A stretch of DNA of 64,000 nt from Nostoc foliaceum FACHB-393 (GCF_014698505.1 NZ_JACJTD010000007.1:1-64000); one strand, 5' to 3'; shown: positions 1-9,856, counted from the first letter of the stretch. The notes: generated by a model from the sequence alone, not told the origin. Program-made: numbers and translations.

Positions 1-288
1 CGATGCAAGAGTTTGGTGAAAAACTTTGAGAGAACCCTCAGCCATGCTACAGCAAAGCTCAACCTTTGTTTCATCCGATTGATGCTCAAACGGCTAGCTA
101 ACACATAGATCCCAAATGGGTTCTATAGAAGGTAAGTCTAATTAGTATTGTTTGAGATTCCTAAAACCAGCTTTTGGTAAAGAATTGTAATCCAAAATCC
201 CAAATCCAAAACCCAAAAATAGTATGAGTCCCTGACTACGGTAGTCTAGATGAGAGTGAATTTATCGCCTAGTTTGATATATTGTTTT
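1..288. other. Left-edge intergenic region before hemC
   Basis: No coding sequence could be supported here. The stretch ends in A/C-rich short repeats around 190-220 (variants of CCAAAATCC). It presumably holds the hemC promoter, but no convincing -35/-10 pair was identified. The 3' end of a gene cut by the window edge cannot be excluded. Confidence 0.4.
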
Positions 289-1257
289 ATGACTTCAGTT
301 GTTTCTCCCCCACGCACTATTCGGATTGGTTCGCGCAAAAGCCAACTTGCTCTGGTTCAGACCTACTGGGTACAAGAGCAACTCCAGCAAAGCTTTCCTG
401 ATATCACTTTTGAAGTCCACACCATGTCTACCCAAGGCGATAAAATCTTGGATGTAGCATTAGCTAAGATTGGCGATAAAGGACTTTTTACTAAAGAACT
501 TGAACTCGGAATGCTCAATCAGGAGATTGACTTTGCCGTTCATTCTCTCAAGGATCTACCGACTCACTTACCAGAAGGCTTAACGCTGGCAGCAATTACT
601 GAACGGGAAAATCCAGCAGATGCATTAGTAGTGCATGAAAAGCACAAAGATAAACAAATCGATACCTTGCCAGAAGGTGCAGTAATTGGTACATCTTCAC
701 TGCGACGGTTAGCACAGTTACGCCACCACTTCCCCCACTTTACTTTTAAAGATGTGCGGGGAAACTTGATTACACGGTTGGCAAAACTGGATGCGGGTGA
801 GTATGATGCTTTGATTTTGGCAGCAGCAGGGTTAGAAAGATTGGGCATGAGCGATCGCGTTCATCAAGTCCTCCCCAAAGAAATCTCCCTCCACGCCGTT
901 GGACAAGGTGCTTTAGGTATAGAATGCCGTGCTGATGATAGTGAATTGCTATCTCTACTCAAAGCGATCGAACATCCCGAAACACGCGATCGCTGTCTCG
1001 CCGAACGCTCTTTTCTACGCTCTCTAGAGGGCGGCTGTCAAGTACCTATTGGTGTAAATACAGAAATCTCTGGTGAAAATTTAACCTTAACAGGGATAGT
1101 TGCCAGTGTAGATGGTCAAAAGCTGGTAAAAGATACCGTCACAGGGAAAGCTAACAATGCTGAAGGGCTAGGTAAAGAACTAGCAGAACTGTTGCGGCAG
1201 CAGGGAGCGCAAGAAATTTTAGAAGAAATTTTTGCAGTGATTCAGCGCGGTTCCTAA
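289..1257 (+). CDS. hemC: Hydroxymethylbilane synthase (porphobilinogen deaminase)
   Basis: Condenses four porphobilinogens into hydroxymethylbilane, a shared early step to haem, chlorophyll and bilins. The protein starts with [13 protein letters not shown], the typical first strand of the family. It has the substrate-binding stretch HSLKDLPT, the LRR and RGN segments near the middle, and the GGCQVPIG motif whose Cys carries the dipyrromethane cofactor. From the chosen ATG the product is 322 aa, which is the usual length. An in-frame ATG at 250 would add 13 poorly conserved residues (13-aa hydrophobic extension), so I prefer 289. The next gene, glgA, lies 131 bases downstream on the same strand with no visible terminator between them. 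Identification is secure; the start is an inference. Confidence 0.97.
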   Translation: MTSVVSPPRTIRIGSRKSQLALVQTYWVQEQLQQSFPDITFEVHTMSTQGDKILDVALAKIGDKGLFTKELELGMLNQEIDFAVHSLKDLPTHLPEGLTLAAITERENPADALVVHEKHKDKQIDTLPEGAVIGTSSLRRLAQLRHHFPHFTFKDVRGNLITRLAKLDAGEYDALILAAAGLERLGMSDRVHQVLPKEISLHAVGQGALGIECRADDSELLSLLKAIEHPETRDRCLAERSFLRSLEGGCQVPIGVNTEISGENLTLTGIVASVDGQKLVKDTVTGKANNAEGLGKELAELLRQQGAQEILEEIFAVIQRGS

Positions 1258-1388
1258 GCAATTGGGCAAGCCGATGTGATTAGATAAGAATTGATCGCCG
1301 TTGCACCAAAAACGCGACAAATCGCCTTGGTCGGGATCAAAAAGTTAATTTGACAAATATAGAGAGAATCGGGGAAGCAAAAATTACC

Positions 1389-2828
1389 ATGCGGATTCTA
1401 TTTGTTGCAGCAGAGGCAGCACCCATTGCAAAAGTAGGAGGAATGGGTGATGTCGTCGGGGCATTACCCAAAGTCCTGAGAGAAATGGGGCATGATGTGC
1501 GGATATTCTTGCCTTACTATGGCTTCCTGCCAGACAAAATGGAAATTCCCAAAGAACCCATCTGGCGAGGATCTGCGATGTTCCAGGAATTTGCTGTTTA
1601 TGAAAGCGTTCTGCCTGGTACTGATGTTCCCTTGTACTTATTTGGACATCCCGTTTTCCTACCCCGCCGGATTTATTCTGGAGATGATGAAGACTGGCGG
1701 TTCACCTTTTTTTCCAATGGTGCAGCGGAGTTTGCCTGGAATTACTGGAAGCCAGAAATTATTCACTGTCACGATTGGCATACGGGCATGATTCCTGTAT
1801 GGATGCACCAAGATCCTGATATCACCACAGTGTTTACCATTCATAACCTGGCTTATCAAGGGCCGTGGCGTTGGTATTTAGAGAAAATCACTTGGTGTCC
1901 CTGGTATATGCAAGGACACAACACAATGGCTGCGGCGGTACAATTTGCCAATAAGGTAAATACAGTTTCGCCCACCTATGCCGAGCAAATCAAGACAGCG
2001 GCTTACGGTGAAACATTAGAAGGTTTGCTGTCTTTTATTAGCGGTAAATTATCTGGGATTATCAACGGGATTGATACTGAAGTTTATAATCCAGAAAATG
2101 ACAAATACATTACTCAAACCTTCACTGCTGATACTTTAGAGAAACGCAAGGCTAACAAAATTGCTTTGCAAGAAGAAGTAGGATTAGAGGTCAATTCCAA
2201 AGCCTTTTTAATTGGGATTGTGACCCGATTAGTGGAACAAAAAGGCATTGATTTGATATTACAAATCCTTGATCGCTTCCTCTCTTATACAGATGCACAG
2301 TTTGTGCTGTTAGGGACAGGCGATCGCTATTATGAAACTCAGATGTGGCAATTAGCATCTCGCTTTCCCGGACGCATGGCAACTTATCTACTGTATAACG
2401 ATGCCCTGTCTCGCCGGATCTACGCTGGTACTGATGCCTTCTTAATGCCCAGTCGTTTTGAACCATGTGGTATTAGCCAAATGATGTCTTTGCGCTACGG
2501 TTCTGTGCCCATTGTCCGCCGCACAGGTGGATTAGTTGATACCGTAACCCATCACGACCCCGAAAATGCAGCAGGTACGGGTTATTGCTTTGATCGCTAT
2601 GAACCCCTAGACCTTTTTACCTGTATGATCCGGGCTTGGGAAGGCTTCCGTTTCAAACCACAATGGCAAGAACTACAAAAACGGGGCATGAGTCAAAATT
2701 TTAGTTGGCATCAATCTGCCAAAGAGTACGTGAAGTTGTACAGGTCAATTTACGGTTTGCCAGAAGAAGAGGAGACACCACAACCAGAGTTAGTGTTAAG
2801 CGAAGCAGTCACTAATAGCAAGTCATAA
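1389..2828 (+). CDS. glgA: Glycogen (starch) synthase, ADP-glucose type
   Basis: Transfers glucose from ADP-glucose to growing alpha-1,4-glucan; cytoplasmic, carbon storage. The N-terminus [21 protein letters not shown] carries the KVGG motif that contacts ADP-glucose in GT5 enzymes. [16 protein letters not shown] and SRFEPCG follow in the expected order, with the C-terminal glycosyltransferase signature RTGGLVDTV. The chosen start gives 479 aa, normal for cyanobacterial GlgA; an upstream in-frame ATG at 1350 would add 13 residues before the conserved first strand. An imperfect hairpin plus T-run follows the stop. Nothing unusual is seen apart from a short acidic C-terminal tail. Confidence 0.97.
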   Translation: MRILFVAAEAAPIAKVGGMGDVVGALPKVLREMGHDVRIFLPYYGFLPDKMEIPKEPIWRGSAMFQEFAVYESVLPGTDVPLYLFGHPVFLPRRIYSGDDEDWRFTFFSNGAAEFAWNYWKPEIIHCHDWHTGMIPVWMHQDPDITTVFTIHNLAYQGPWRWYLEKITWCPWYMQGHNTMAAAVQFANKVNTVSPTYAEQIKTAAYGETLEGLLSFISGKLSGIINGIDTEVYNPENDKYITQTFTADTLEKRKANKIALQEEVGLEVNSKAFLIGIVTRLVEQKGIDLILQILDRFLSYTDAQFVLLGTGDRYYETQMWQLASRFPGRMATYLLYNDALSRRIYAGTDAFLMPSRFEPCGISQMMSLRYGSVPIVRRTGGLVDTVTHHDPENAAGTGYCFDRYEPLDLFTCMIRAWEGFRFKPQWQELQKRGMSQNFSWHQSAKEYVKLYRSIYGLPEEEETPQPELVLSEAVTNSKS

Positions 2829-2870
2829 ACCCCTGTAGAGGTGTACAGATGTATGCACCTAATTTTTTGG

Positions 2871-2932
2871 ACTCATGATAGCATTGTTCAGATTAGCCTA
2901 ATATCTGAAGATGCTAATCATGAGTTTTTTTG
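2871..2932 (+). terminator. Rho-independent terminator after glgA
   Basis: The arms ACTCATGATAGCAT and ATGCTAATCATGAGT pair with a single bulged base. They enclose about 26 nt and are followed directly by seven T residues. The position, 43 bases after the glgA stop, fits. Confidence 0.8.
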
Positions 2933-3658
2933 TTTCTGAAACAATTTTTTCTTTGAAATGATCTAACGCTTCTATATTACTCTCACCAGATGAAAATCAG
3001 AAACCTTTGTTGTCATTAGTTTTTATAAATTTATGCGTAACTTGAATGGAACGAAGTTCAATCGAAGCTACAAATATTTTATTTTGTCAGAGTAATAAAA
3101 ATGCGCTAATTCCATTGGTCGTGAAATTCCTAAGTCTTCTTTTAGGCATCTTATCTTTCTAATTTGAGTTTGGTGAAGATGCTATAAAGGTTACAATTTT
3201 TTTTTGTAAACTTGGAAGTATTAAGATAGAGATAATTGTATATTATTTATTGTATTGAGTTAAAACTTATCAAACAGAATTCAGGAGTCAGAATTCATTT
3301 TTAATTTTGTATGACTGGCGAATAAATAAGTGGGTTTAAGTCCCCCACTAAATCTTAGATTTAGCAGACTATAATTAGCGGGAGATTCAAACCCACCACT
3401 AATTGATTCTTAATTCTTATTTAACCTGTCTATAACCTCCCTTATTTTAAACGTTTAACTAGGGAAAACTTTTTGTATCTAGGGCAATTAATAAGTTTGG
3501 GAAAGAAATTAGCCTTTACTCTTTTTGATAGATTTGCACGTCTCTGTGTATAGGTTTTAAGCGGCACACTTAACCATTAAATATGAGATTTAAGACATTG
3601 CGTAATCTAAAATAATTATCCTCTGCTATGAAAATCCACTTTTTTTTACAAAACCAAA
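2933..3658. other. AT-rich intergenic region upstream of the acyltransferase gene
   Basis: About 0.7 kb without a supportable ORF and clearly richer in A+T than the flanking hemC-glgA genes. The only structure seen is an inverted repeat near 3330-3402 (GTGGGTTT and AAACCCAC arms). Its inner complementary stretches, such as CCCCACTAAAT, suggest a degraded mobile-element end or a stable hairpin. Confidence 0.5.
3330..3402. repeat. Inverted repeat, possible degraded small mobile element
   Basis: GTGGGTTT at the left and AAACCCAC at the right can pair, and TAAATCTTAGATTTA in the middle is itself palindromic. No target duplication and no transposase gene are visible, so its nature is unknown. Confidence 0.4.
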
Positions 3659-4867
3659 ATGCTAGTAGAAGAAACTCAGAGGCAGCCTATTTATAATATT
3701 CCTTCAATCAGGAATTATCAATGGTCAACTCATCTTGATTTATTAAGAGGTTTAGCTTCTTTATTAGTATTTATTGGTCATATGAGACTTTTGCTATTTG
3801 TAGAATATTCAGAAATTAGTAATCCTAATTTTTTAATCAAAAGGTTAAATTCCTTAACAGGCTTGGGTCATCAAGCTGTAATGATTTTTTTCGTTCTTAG
3901 TGGATTTTTTATTTCAGCTAGTGTATTAAGAACAATTCAGCAAAATAAATGGTCATGGATTAATTATATAATAACTCGTTTAACACGTTTATATATAGTA
4001 TTAATTCCTGCTTTATTACTGTCCTCTTTTTGGGATTTCCTGGGTATAAAAATATTTGGTACTGGACAAGATAGCTTCTATGGAGAAAAGTTTCACAACG
4101 GTCATTTAGCAACTTATAAAATTTTGGAAAATTTAACATTGCAAAATTTTTTGGGTACTATAGCTTTTTTGCAAACAATTTTTGTAGACTTATTTGGTTC
4201 TAATAAGGCCGTTTGGAGTTTAGCTTATGAATTTTGGTACTATATACTTTTTCCTTCAATAATTCTATTTTTTTGTGTTAAATCTTTAAAATTACGTATT
4301 TTCTACGTTGGTTTGACTTCAAGCATATTATTAATAGTTGGTTCACAAATTAGGATTTACTTTCTTGTTTGGCTGATGGGAGCCTTAATTAGTGTATGTC
4401 CTACTTCAAAATATCTTAATAAAAAGAACATCCTCAATTCACTCAGTCTTTTGTCGATTCTAATTTTGTGTATTGCTTTAACAATTGAACGTTTTTTACC
4501 TAGCCAGCAGATAGCAGATTTTTTAATAGGGATTTCTACTGCTGTTATGATATATCTTTTAGTTAATAACCGTAGTCAAATAAAACAAGAAAGAGCATAC
4601 GAAAAATTTTCTAAAGCTTTAGCAGGATGTTCATATACTCTTTATCTTGTCCATATGCCAATACTGAGCTTTATCAGAGCATGTGTAATTGGCGATCGCC
4701 CTTGGGAACCAGATATTTTACACATATTCTTAGCACTTAATATAGTTATATTTGTATTTTTGTATGCGGTTGCTATCGCACATTTTACTGAGGCAAAAAC
4801 AGACAAGTTTAGAAATATAATCATGTCTTGGATAAAAAATGCTAGCATACCTAAGTCAGGTAATTAA
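3659..4867 (+). CDS. Acyltransferase 3 (OafA-like) integral membrane protein
   Basis: Family 3 acyltransferases move acetyl or other acyl groups onto sugars or glycolipids at the membrane. Near the N-terminus is HLDLLRGLASLLVFIGHMRL, which contains the family's conserved R and the GH of the active-site region. About ten hydrophobic segments follow, then SYTLYLVHMPIL near the C-terminus, the typical YLxH motif. The length, 402 aa, is normal. The gene is strikingly AT-rich and rich in Leu/Ile/Phe codons ending in A/T, unlike its neighbours. It stands alone between long AT-rich gaps, which suggests later acquisition. The acceptor substrate cannot be told. A start at the ATG of MLVEETQR is reasonable, though no strong ribosome binding site is seen. 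Confidence 0.85.
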   Translation: MLVEETQRQPIYNIPSIRNYQWSTHLDLLRGLASLLVFIGHMRLLLFVEYSEISNPNFLIKRLNSLTGLGHQAVMIFFVLSGFFISASVLRTIQQNKWSWINYIITRLTRLYIVLIPALLLSSFWDFLGIKIFGTGQDSFYGEKFHNGHLATYKILENLTLQNFLGTIAFLQTIFVDLFGSNKAVWSLAYEFWYYILFPSIILFFCVKSLKLRIFYVGLTSSILLIVGSQIRIYFLVWLMGALISVCPTSKYLNKKNILNSLSLLSILILCIALTIERFLPSQQIADFLIGISTAVMIYLLVNNRSQIKQERAYEKFSKALAGCSYTLYLVHMPILSFIRACVIGDRPWEPDILHIFLALNIVIFVFLYAVAIAHFTEAKTDKFRNIIMSWIKNASIPKSGN

Positions 4868-5227
4868 AACCAAAATAAATCGAATCAATAAAGATGATCT
4901 AAGCCAAAGCGAATTGATTATATTTTATATTAATCAATTTGATATAGTTCAATATGGTTCAGTTAAGGCTAAAAACTAAAAATGTGCATTTCTAATTGTT
5001 GTAATAGCAATCGCTATAGAATGCGTAATCCATTCTTATTTTGAAAACCCATTAATTGCAAATTTCAGGAAAAATGTATTTGGCCCAATCAACTGAGATT
5101 GCTAACTAAGGTTATCTCTTAAAGGTTTAATAAGTAATATAGCGGACATAATATAACTCCTGTTTCTGCCAATTCTAGATTTTGGATTGATAGAAAAATC
5201 TAAAATCTAAAATTGAATTACTTCTAA
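4868..5227. other. AT-rich intergenic region with a solo MITE-like end
   Basis: No gene seen. It holds a 19-bp sequence at 4950-4968 that matches the terminal repeat of the element at 16367-16467. Near 5177-5216 the arms TAGATTTT and AAAATCTA could form a weak hairpin serving the convergent acyltransferase and cpeY genes. Confidence 0.45.
4950..4968 (+). repeat. Solo terminal repeat related to the 16.4-kb MITE
   Basis: CAATATGGTTCAGTTAAGG differs by one base from the left end of the element at 16367. No matching right end was found in the following 260 bases, so this looks like a remnant. Confidence 0.5.
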
Positions 5228-6499
5228 CTATTGATTAATTGTGGCTTTTGCCTTAATTAACCAGTCAGAATCATGAGCGCAAATCTCCCGACCGGACGAG
5301 TCTCCTAAGCGGTCTAACGCCCATAAACAAGCATATTTTAAGTCCCAAATCGGCGTATTTAGGCAAATTTTGAGTTCAGGAATTGCTCGTGAATCACCCA
5401 ATTCACCAAGAGCGATCGCACAAGCAGCACGGGATTTCTGAAACTGAGGTTCACGGTTGTGCAGGTTTTCTATTAACAAATCGTAGGCGGGAGCATATTT
5501 CAGCCAACCGAAAAGTTTCATCACATGATAATGAGCGCCATAATCGTTATATCCCTTGTCCAAATAAGTTGCTAGAAGTGCTTCGGGTGCTTCTTGTGCA
5601 TAGATATCCAGTAAGGTTTTTGTTGCTAAATAACAGCGTCCAAAATCGGTTTCGTAGAGTTCGTTAATCACAAAATCCAGAACAGGGTTAGCATCATACT
5701 CATGTACTAGATCCAGGTTATTGGGATGGTCATAGAGTACTTGCTCCAAGTAAGGTTGAATTTCTGTAAAGGTAATTTCACCACTAGGAACGCCTGCATC
5801 CAAAAGCATTCGCAATCCTCGCAGCCGGAACACCAGAGATACAGGACAACGGGCAATTTCTGGGATGGCTTTGTAGTAACGTGAATCAATCAGGTCTTGA
5901 ATGCAACCGCGCCGTGCATTGACGCTGGAACTTTGCAGCAGCGCCATCACCTCAGTGATTTGAGAGTAATCACCTGTGAACCGACAAACTGTAGCGATCG
6001 CAGCACTACGGGTAGGTTCATCCTCAACTTGGGTAAATTTCCGTACACGTTCTAGAGACGGTTGATAGTCAGCATTAGCTAGGGTATGAATAATTACTCG
6101 ATAGATTTGACCTGGCTTATCCAGCAATTGCGCCATCTCTTCAAGGATTTCTGGATCTTTAGTCCCGATTTCTCCGATCGCCCACACGGTATTTTCTACA
6201 GTATAAATATCATCATCTTTAAGACACTGCCGAATTACAGGTAAAGCTGATTCGGCCTGCAATCGCCCCAGACTTTCTACAGCTTTGCGTCGGACAATCC
6301 GGTGATCTAATTCATCAGGGTTACTGGTTTCAATTGCCCGTACCAAAGCTGCGATCGATTGCTCAGTGGGATAATTAATCAGATGGGAAACAGCAATATA
6401 CTTATCAGAAGCGTCTTCGAGTTGTTCTAATGGTGTATCGATAATTGCGATCGCTTGTTCTTCTGTTAGCCCAAACATTTTAAAAAAACGTTTATCCAT
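5228..6499 (-). CDS. cpeY: CpeY, E/F-type phycoerythrobilin lyase subunit (HEAT repeats)
   Basis: Probable bilin lyase that, in Fremyella, attaches phycoerythrobilin to Cys82 of alpha-phycoerythrin with help from CpeZ. The 423-aa protein is built of HEAT/PBS-type repeats: RRKAVESLGRL, AVWAIGEIGT-like helices in the N-terminal half, and AACAIALGELGDSRAIPEL plus YACLWALDRLGD at the C-terminus. Length and repeat order match CpeY rather than the shorter CpcE/CpcF (about 275 and 210 aa). It reads in the same direction as cpeZ, cpeA and cpeB, but 3.4 kb of opposite-strand genes separate it from cpeZ. The function rests on family knowledge and on its place in the phycoerythrin locus; assignment to another E/F lyase is possible but less likely. 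Confidence 0.8.
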   Translation of the reverse strand: MDKRFFKMFGLTEEQAIAIIDTPLEQLEDASDKYIAVSHLINYPTEQSIAALVRAIETSNPDELDHRIVRRKAVESLGRLQAESALPVIRQCLKDDDIYTVENTVWAIGEIGTKDPEILEEMAQLLDKPGQIYRVIIHTLANADYQPSLERVRKFTQVEDEPTRSAAIATVCRFTGDYSQITEVMALLQSSSVNARRGCIQDLIDSRYYKAIPEIARCPVSLVFRLRGLRMLLDAGVPSGEITFTEIQPYLEQVLYDHPNNLDLVHEYDANPVLDFVINELYETDFGRCYLATKTLLDIYAQEAPEALLATYLDKGYNDYGAHYHVMKLFGWLKYAPAYDLLIENLHNREPQFQKSRAACAIALGELGDSRAIPELKICLNTPIWDLKYACLWALDRLGDSSGREICAHDSDWLIKAKATINQ

Positions 6500-6744
6500 T
6501 GATCTGTAAATTGCTCTTGGATAATTGCTCAGATGTCACCTTTACTATCGTACTAGGGAGTGGGGACTGGAAAATAGCGGTAAATTATGTTTGGGGATTG
6601 AACTACTAAAAAATGCAGTTGCTAGTTAGGTTGGAGTTTACACCAAAATAAAATTCGCTCACTGAGCTAGTCAGTAGTTATTGTGATGTCTAATAACAAG
6701 CCACTTTGCGTCTACGCAACCATTTGAGGATGAGAAGAACAAAT

Positions 6745-7545
6745 ATGAGTGATTACTTAGATGACTACGAATTTAATAATCTCGATTTTTACAGAAAAAA
6801 TCATGGGTTACAGCTTTATTACAACTGGTCTGGGGAAATTTTGTGGCAAGAAACACCAGACAAGCCAAAAGAAAAGTTATTTTCTATTATTGGAATGAAT
6901 GCTACCAAAGTATTTATCAAGCCTGATTCTGAGTACGGCGAAGTCGGGTATCGCATTAATAGAGAATTGGGTCTATTTTGTGACCCGGATACTCAAGAGA
7001 TTCTTCACTTTTGGAAGCCACCAACAGCAAGTCAATCAGTACCAGTAGTCCACATTGCTAACCGCATTGTCCAAGGCTCAGTCAAACCAAAGAAGTTTGT
7101 CATACCCAAAGGCAGTGGATATATTACCTCTGTGATGGAAATTCCTTTAGAATACCCGCATCCCTTAGGAGGAGATAGCAAATATTCAGATTATTGCCCT
7201 GGAGAAAAGTTTAAGGGAGTTGAGTACTTTATATCAAATACTTGCCGACCCGATGCAACTGATGTTCCTCCTGCTAAGTGGGCGCGGGACTGTCCTTGGT
7301 TACCGTGGATGAAGTTAGGATACGCTCATCCAGCTAAATTAAGATTTGAAACAACGATATTTAGAGTGGATTCTTTTGAGCAGCTTCATCCTAGCTTAGT
7401 CAAGCTGGTGAGGGAAAAAGTCCCCATTTATGAATTCACGCCAACAGAAAGTGATGAACCGAATGTGACGAGCATTCAATACTTTAAGAAAAACTTTGAG
7501 TCCTACTTGCGGGGAGATATTTTTCCATTAGAGGAAAGCTGTTGA
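6745..7545 (+). CDS. DUF1838 family protein in the phycoerythrin locus
   Basis: The protein (266 aa from the chosen ATG) resembles the DUF1838 family, whose function is not known to me. Supporting features are the N-terminal LYYNWSGEILWQ, LFSIIGMNATK, and a DPDTQEILHFW segment typical of the family. It is rich in Trp, Tyr and Pro and has no signal peptide or membrane helix. An upstream in-frame ATG at 6706 would add a basic 13-residue tail. I prefer 6745 because a purine-rich GAGGATGAGAAG stretch lies before it. It is the first plus-strand gene of the block between cpeY and cpeZ, 342 bases ahead of the coiled-coil gene. Whether it has a phycobiliprotein role is conjecture from position only. 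Confidence 0.65.
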   Translation: MSDYLDDYEFNNLDFYRKNHGLQLYYNWSGEILWQETPDKPKEKLFSIIGMNATKVFIKPDSEYGEVGYRINRELGLFCDPDTQEILHFWKPPTASQSVPVVHIANRIVQGSVKPKKFVIPKGSGYITSVMEIPLEYPHPLGGDSKYSDYCPGEKFKGVEYFISNTCRPDATDVPPAKWARDCPWLPWMKLGYAHPAKLRFETTIFRVDSFEQLHPSLVKLVREKVPIYEFTPTESDEPNVTSIQYFKKNFESYLRGDIFPLEESC

Positions 7546-7887
7546 GCAGTTTTTGTATAGTGCTAGACTATGCTGTGCGATGTCTAAGACGGGCTACGCC
7601 TACGCGCTTCAATCAAAAAAGCCTAAAATACTGATCAAAACTTGGTTTGAAGGCTGTAGTTGAGTTCTATTTTTGAAGATTTCCGTCAAAAGCTTTACCA
7701 GTGGTTACGCGATCTGAGAAGATCGGGATATATGCATTTGTCAGCTATTTAGTTAGTTGCCTCTTGCCAATTGTTCAGTTTTATGTAAAGGCTAAGTGCT
7801 GGTCTTTAGCAAGTAACCAAATACAAATGATAGTGGAACACTGACCACACATCATTCATATAAACACGCATTTAGGAAACAAAAGTT
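7546..7887. other. Intergenic region with a dispersed Nostoc-type repeat
   Basis: No ORF is supported. At 7577-7606 lies one copy of a dispersed repeat of the form GCGATGTCTA.GACGGGCTACG, related to copies near 33677 and 63616. The remainder may carry the promoter of the coiled-coil/cpeF pair. Confidence 0.5.
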
Positions 7888-8127
7888 ATGGATGAAACCT
7901 CAGAACTCACAACAACCAATAACGTAACCGCTCAAGATGTAGCAGAGGTTATTGCAGAACTTGAGCAGTATCGGGAACGTCTAGTTCAAGAAACTACAGA
8001 AACAGCAAAACGGGCTAAGTTGATGAGAGTAAATGTTGTGGCAAAACTGGAGCCTGAGCTTGCTAAGATTGATTCCGCTCTCCAAGAACTCCGTAATCAA
8101 CAGGCTGCTCTCAGTGCTAGTAATTAG
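7888..8127 (+). CDS. Small predicted coiled-coil protein upstream of the CpeF-like lyase
   Basis: A 79-aa protein not recognised by family. From about residue 16 to the end it is nearly continuous amphipathic helix, with AEVIAELEQYRERL and ELAKIDSALQELRNQ showing heptad-like spacing. The start ATG follows AGGAAACAAAAGTT, a plausible ribosome binding site. It sits 32 bases before the CpeF-like gene on the same strand, so the two are probably co-transcribed. A helper or scaffold role in phycoerythrin maturation is suggested only by position. Confidence 0.65.
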   Translation: MDETSELTTTNNVTAQDVAEVIAELEQYRERLVQETTETAKRAKLMRVNVVAKLEPELAKIDSALQELRNQQAALSASN

Positions 8128-8159
8128 TCATTTATCTTGATAATTTAGCTATAAGTCAC

Positions 8160-9068
8160 ATGCTCAACTCCGAAACTCAATCCGGGACGGATTCATTAAA
8201 TCTGTCCCAGGCAGAAACTGATGCTTTACTTGCAGCAGTCAGTGAGCAATTAGGCTTAAAAACCTTTAACCCTAATGACCAAGAGCTAGTCAAGCGAATG
8301 GTTGAAAGTATGGGAGACTCACGAGGGATGGTTAGGTTGAGTTTTGCAGAGGCATTGGGTAAAATCGGTAAACCAGCGACCCCTTTATTGATGGAAGCTG
8401 TGGCAAATCACCCAAACCCAGTTGTACGCAGAGCCAGCGCCAAAACTCTAACACTTATCGCTGACCCGATCGCAGTTCCCACCTTGGTCAACGCCCTGTT
8501 AAATGATGAAGATACGGTGGTCAAAACCTCGTCGGTGGGGGGGCTTGCCAAGATAGGTGAGGCAGCTGTGCCAGCATTGCTGAAAATCTTAGCGTCAACC
8601 GAATATCCAGAAAGTGCCAAAGGACATGCGGTATGGGCGTTGGGATTTATTGGGGCAGAGGCAAAAGAGCATTTATATCGAGAGATTAACTCAGACTCGG
8701 CTGAGGTTCGAGCTGCGGTAGTGGGTGCGATCGCTAAAATTGCTCAAGAAAGCACTGAAGAAGCAGCATTTAATATTTTAGTTAACGCTCTCACCGATCC
8801 ATCTGAAATTGTGAGGTGTGAAGCAGCATCTGCTTTGGGTAGCCTTAGCTATCAACCAGCAATTCCTAACCTCGTTGAGTTACTGCATCATGCCGATTGC
8901 GATACTCGAAAAGCAGCAGCTCTGGCATTAATGAAAATTGGCGATCGCACTGCCTTAGAACCCCTGCAAGCCGCATCAACCGTGGAAGAAGAAGCGGGGG
9001 TTCAAGCGGTGATCAAGTTGGCGATTTCTCAAATTGAGAGACAGTTAGAGGAAGATGCTTGGGAATAG
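8160..9068 (+). CDS. cpeF: HEAT-repeat phycobilin lyase, probably CpeF
   Basis: CpeF of Fremyella attaches the doubly linked phycoerythrobilin to beta-phycoerythrin (Cys50/61 region). This 302-aa protein has six or so HEAT/PBS-lyase repeats, for example VRLSFAEALGKIGKPA, VRRASAKTLTLIADP, VWALGFIGAEA, VRCEAASALGSL and TRKAAALALMKIGD. It has no signal peptide. Length and repeat pattern fit the CpeF/MpeV type better than CpcE or CpcF, and the beta subunit encoded nearby has both cysteines of that site. The ATG follows the coiled-coil gene by 32 bases with no clear Shine-Dalgarno sequence. E/F-type lyase is secure as a class; the exact CpeF assignment is inference. Confidence 0.7.
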   Translation: MLNSETQSGTDSLNLSQAETDALLAAVSEQLGLKTFNPNDQELVKRMVESMGDSRGMVRLSFAEALGKIGKPATPLLMEAVANHPNPVVRRASAKTLTLIADPIAVPTLVNALLNDEDTVVKTSSVGGLAKIGEAAVPALLKILASTEYPESAKGHAVWALGFIGAEAKEHLYREINSDSAEVRAAVVGAIAKIAQESTEEAAFNILVNALTDPSEIVRCEAASALGSLSYQPAIPNLVELLHHADCDTRKAAALALMKIGDRTALEPLQAASTVEEEAGVQAVIKLAISQIERQLEEDAWE

Positions 9069-9174
9069 GGCGATGCACGCTTACAACTTGACATACTCCT
9101 CTCGTTTTGAGAGTATTTAATTAGCAATTAGTTTTTTGTTGATTGATGAATATGGACAAAGAACCTAAAGACAA

Positions 9175-9474
9175 ATGCATCTGATTGCGATTCGTAACCT
9201 CCGCATTGATGCTGCCCAGTACCTCGATGTCAAAAAGCAAATTGACGAATGGTACGCAACTGTTAAGAAAGTAGAATGGCAGAACTTAGAGGACGTTCGT
9301 CAGATTTATCGGGATGCTGAAGCGGTTGGAAATTTTACTGTCTTTAATATCAAAGGAAATGACTATCGCCTGATTGTCGGTATTGACTACGAAAACCAAA
9401 CGGTTTATTACAAATACTTTCTAACTCATGCCGAATATGACAAAGGTAAATGGAAAAATGACCCTTACTTTTGA
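9175..9474 (+). CDS. higB: HigB-type mRNA interferase toxin
   Basis: Toxin half of a type II toxin-antitoxin pair; family members cleave mRNA at the ribosome. The 99-aa product contains VFNIKGNDYRLIVGIDY and the C-terminal YYKYFLTHAEYDKGKW, the usual end of HigB_toxin family proteins. The order toxin then antitoxin, with a 17-base overlap, is typical of higBA. It lies about 100 bases after the cpeF-like gene on the same strand, an unusual spot inside a pigment locus. Activity cannot be judged from sequence. Confidence 0.88.
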   Translation: MHLIAIRNLRIDAAQYLDVKKQIDEWYATVKKVEWQNLEDVRQIYRDAEAVGNFTVFNIKGNDYRLIVGIDYENQTVYYKYFLTHAEYDKGKWKNDPYF

Positions 9475-9856
9475 CCAAGTTGCTTATAGTAGTCTGCTAG
9501 CTGAAGTTGCTCCCAAGGTGATTGAGACAGAAGAAGAGTACGATCGCGTCCTAGCTGTAGCAGAGCGCCTAACATTTTGCAAGAACCGCACTCCAGAAGA
9601 GCAAGCTCTGCATAAGCTGATAGTAACCCTGATTGAAGCGTATGAGAGACAGAACTATCCAATGGATGAATCTGCACCGCATGAAATTCTCCAGCATATT
9701 ATGGAAGCCAGTGACACCCGTCAAGCTGACTTAGTGGGCATTATCGGGTCGAGTGGCGTGGTATCTGAGGTTGTAAATGGTAAGCGGTCGATTAGTAAAA
9801 TGCAAGCTAAGGCACTTGGAGATTACTTCAAGGTGGCACCCAGTTTGTTCATCTAA
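9458..9856 (+). CDS. higA: HigA-type antitoxin with XRE helix-turn-helix
   Basis: Antitoxin and likely autorepressor of the pair. The C-terminal half, from about residue 75, reads QHIMEASDTRQADLVGIIGS followed by SEVVNGKRSISKMQAKAL, a clear HTH of the HigA type. The N-terminal part is a helical dimer or toxin-contact region. I chose the ATG at 9458, inside the toxin gene, giving 132 aa; an in-frame ATG at 9428 is further inside higB and less likely. A ribosome binding site AAAGGTAAATGG lies within the toxin gene. Confidence 0.88.
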   Translation: MTLTFDQVAYSSLLAEVAPKVIETEEEYDRVLAVAERLTFCKNRTPEEQALHKLIVTLIEAYERQNYPMDESAPHEILQHIMEASDTRQADLVGIIGSSGVVSEVVNGKRSISKMQAKALGDYFKVAPSLFI

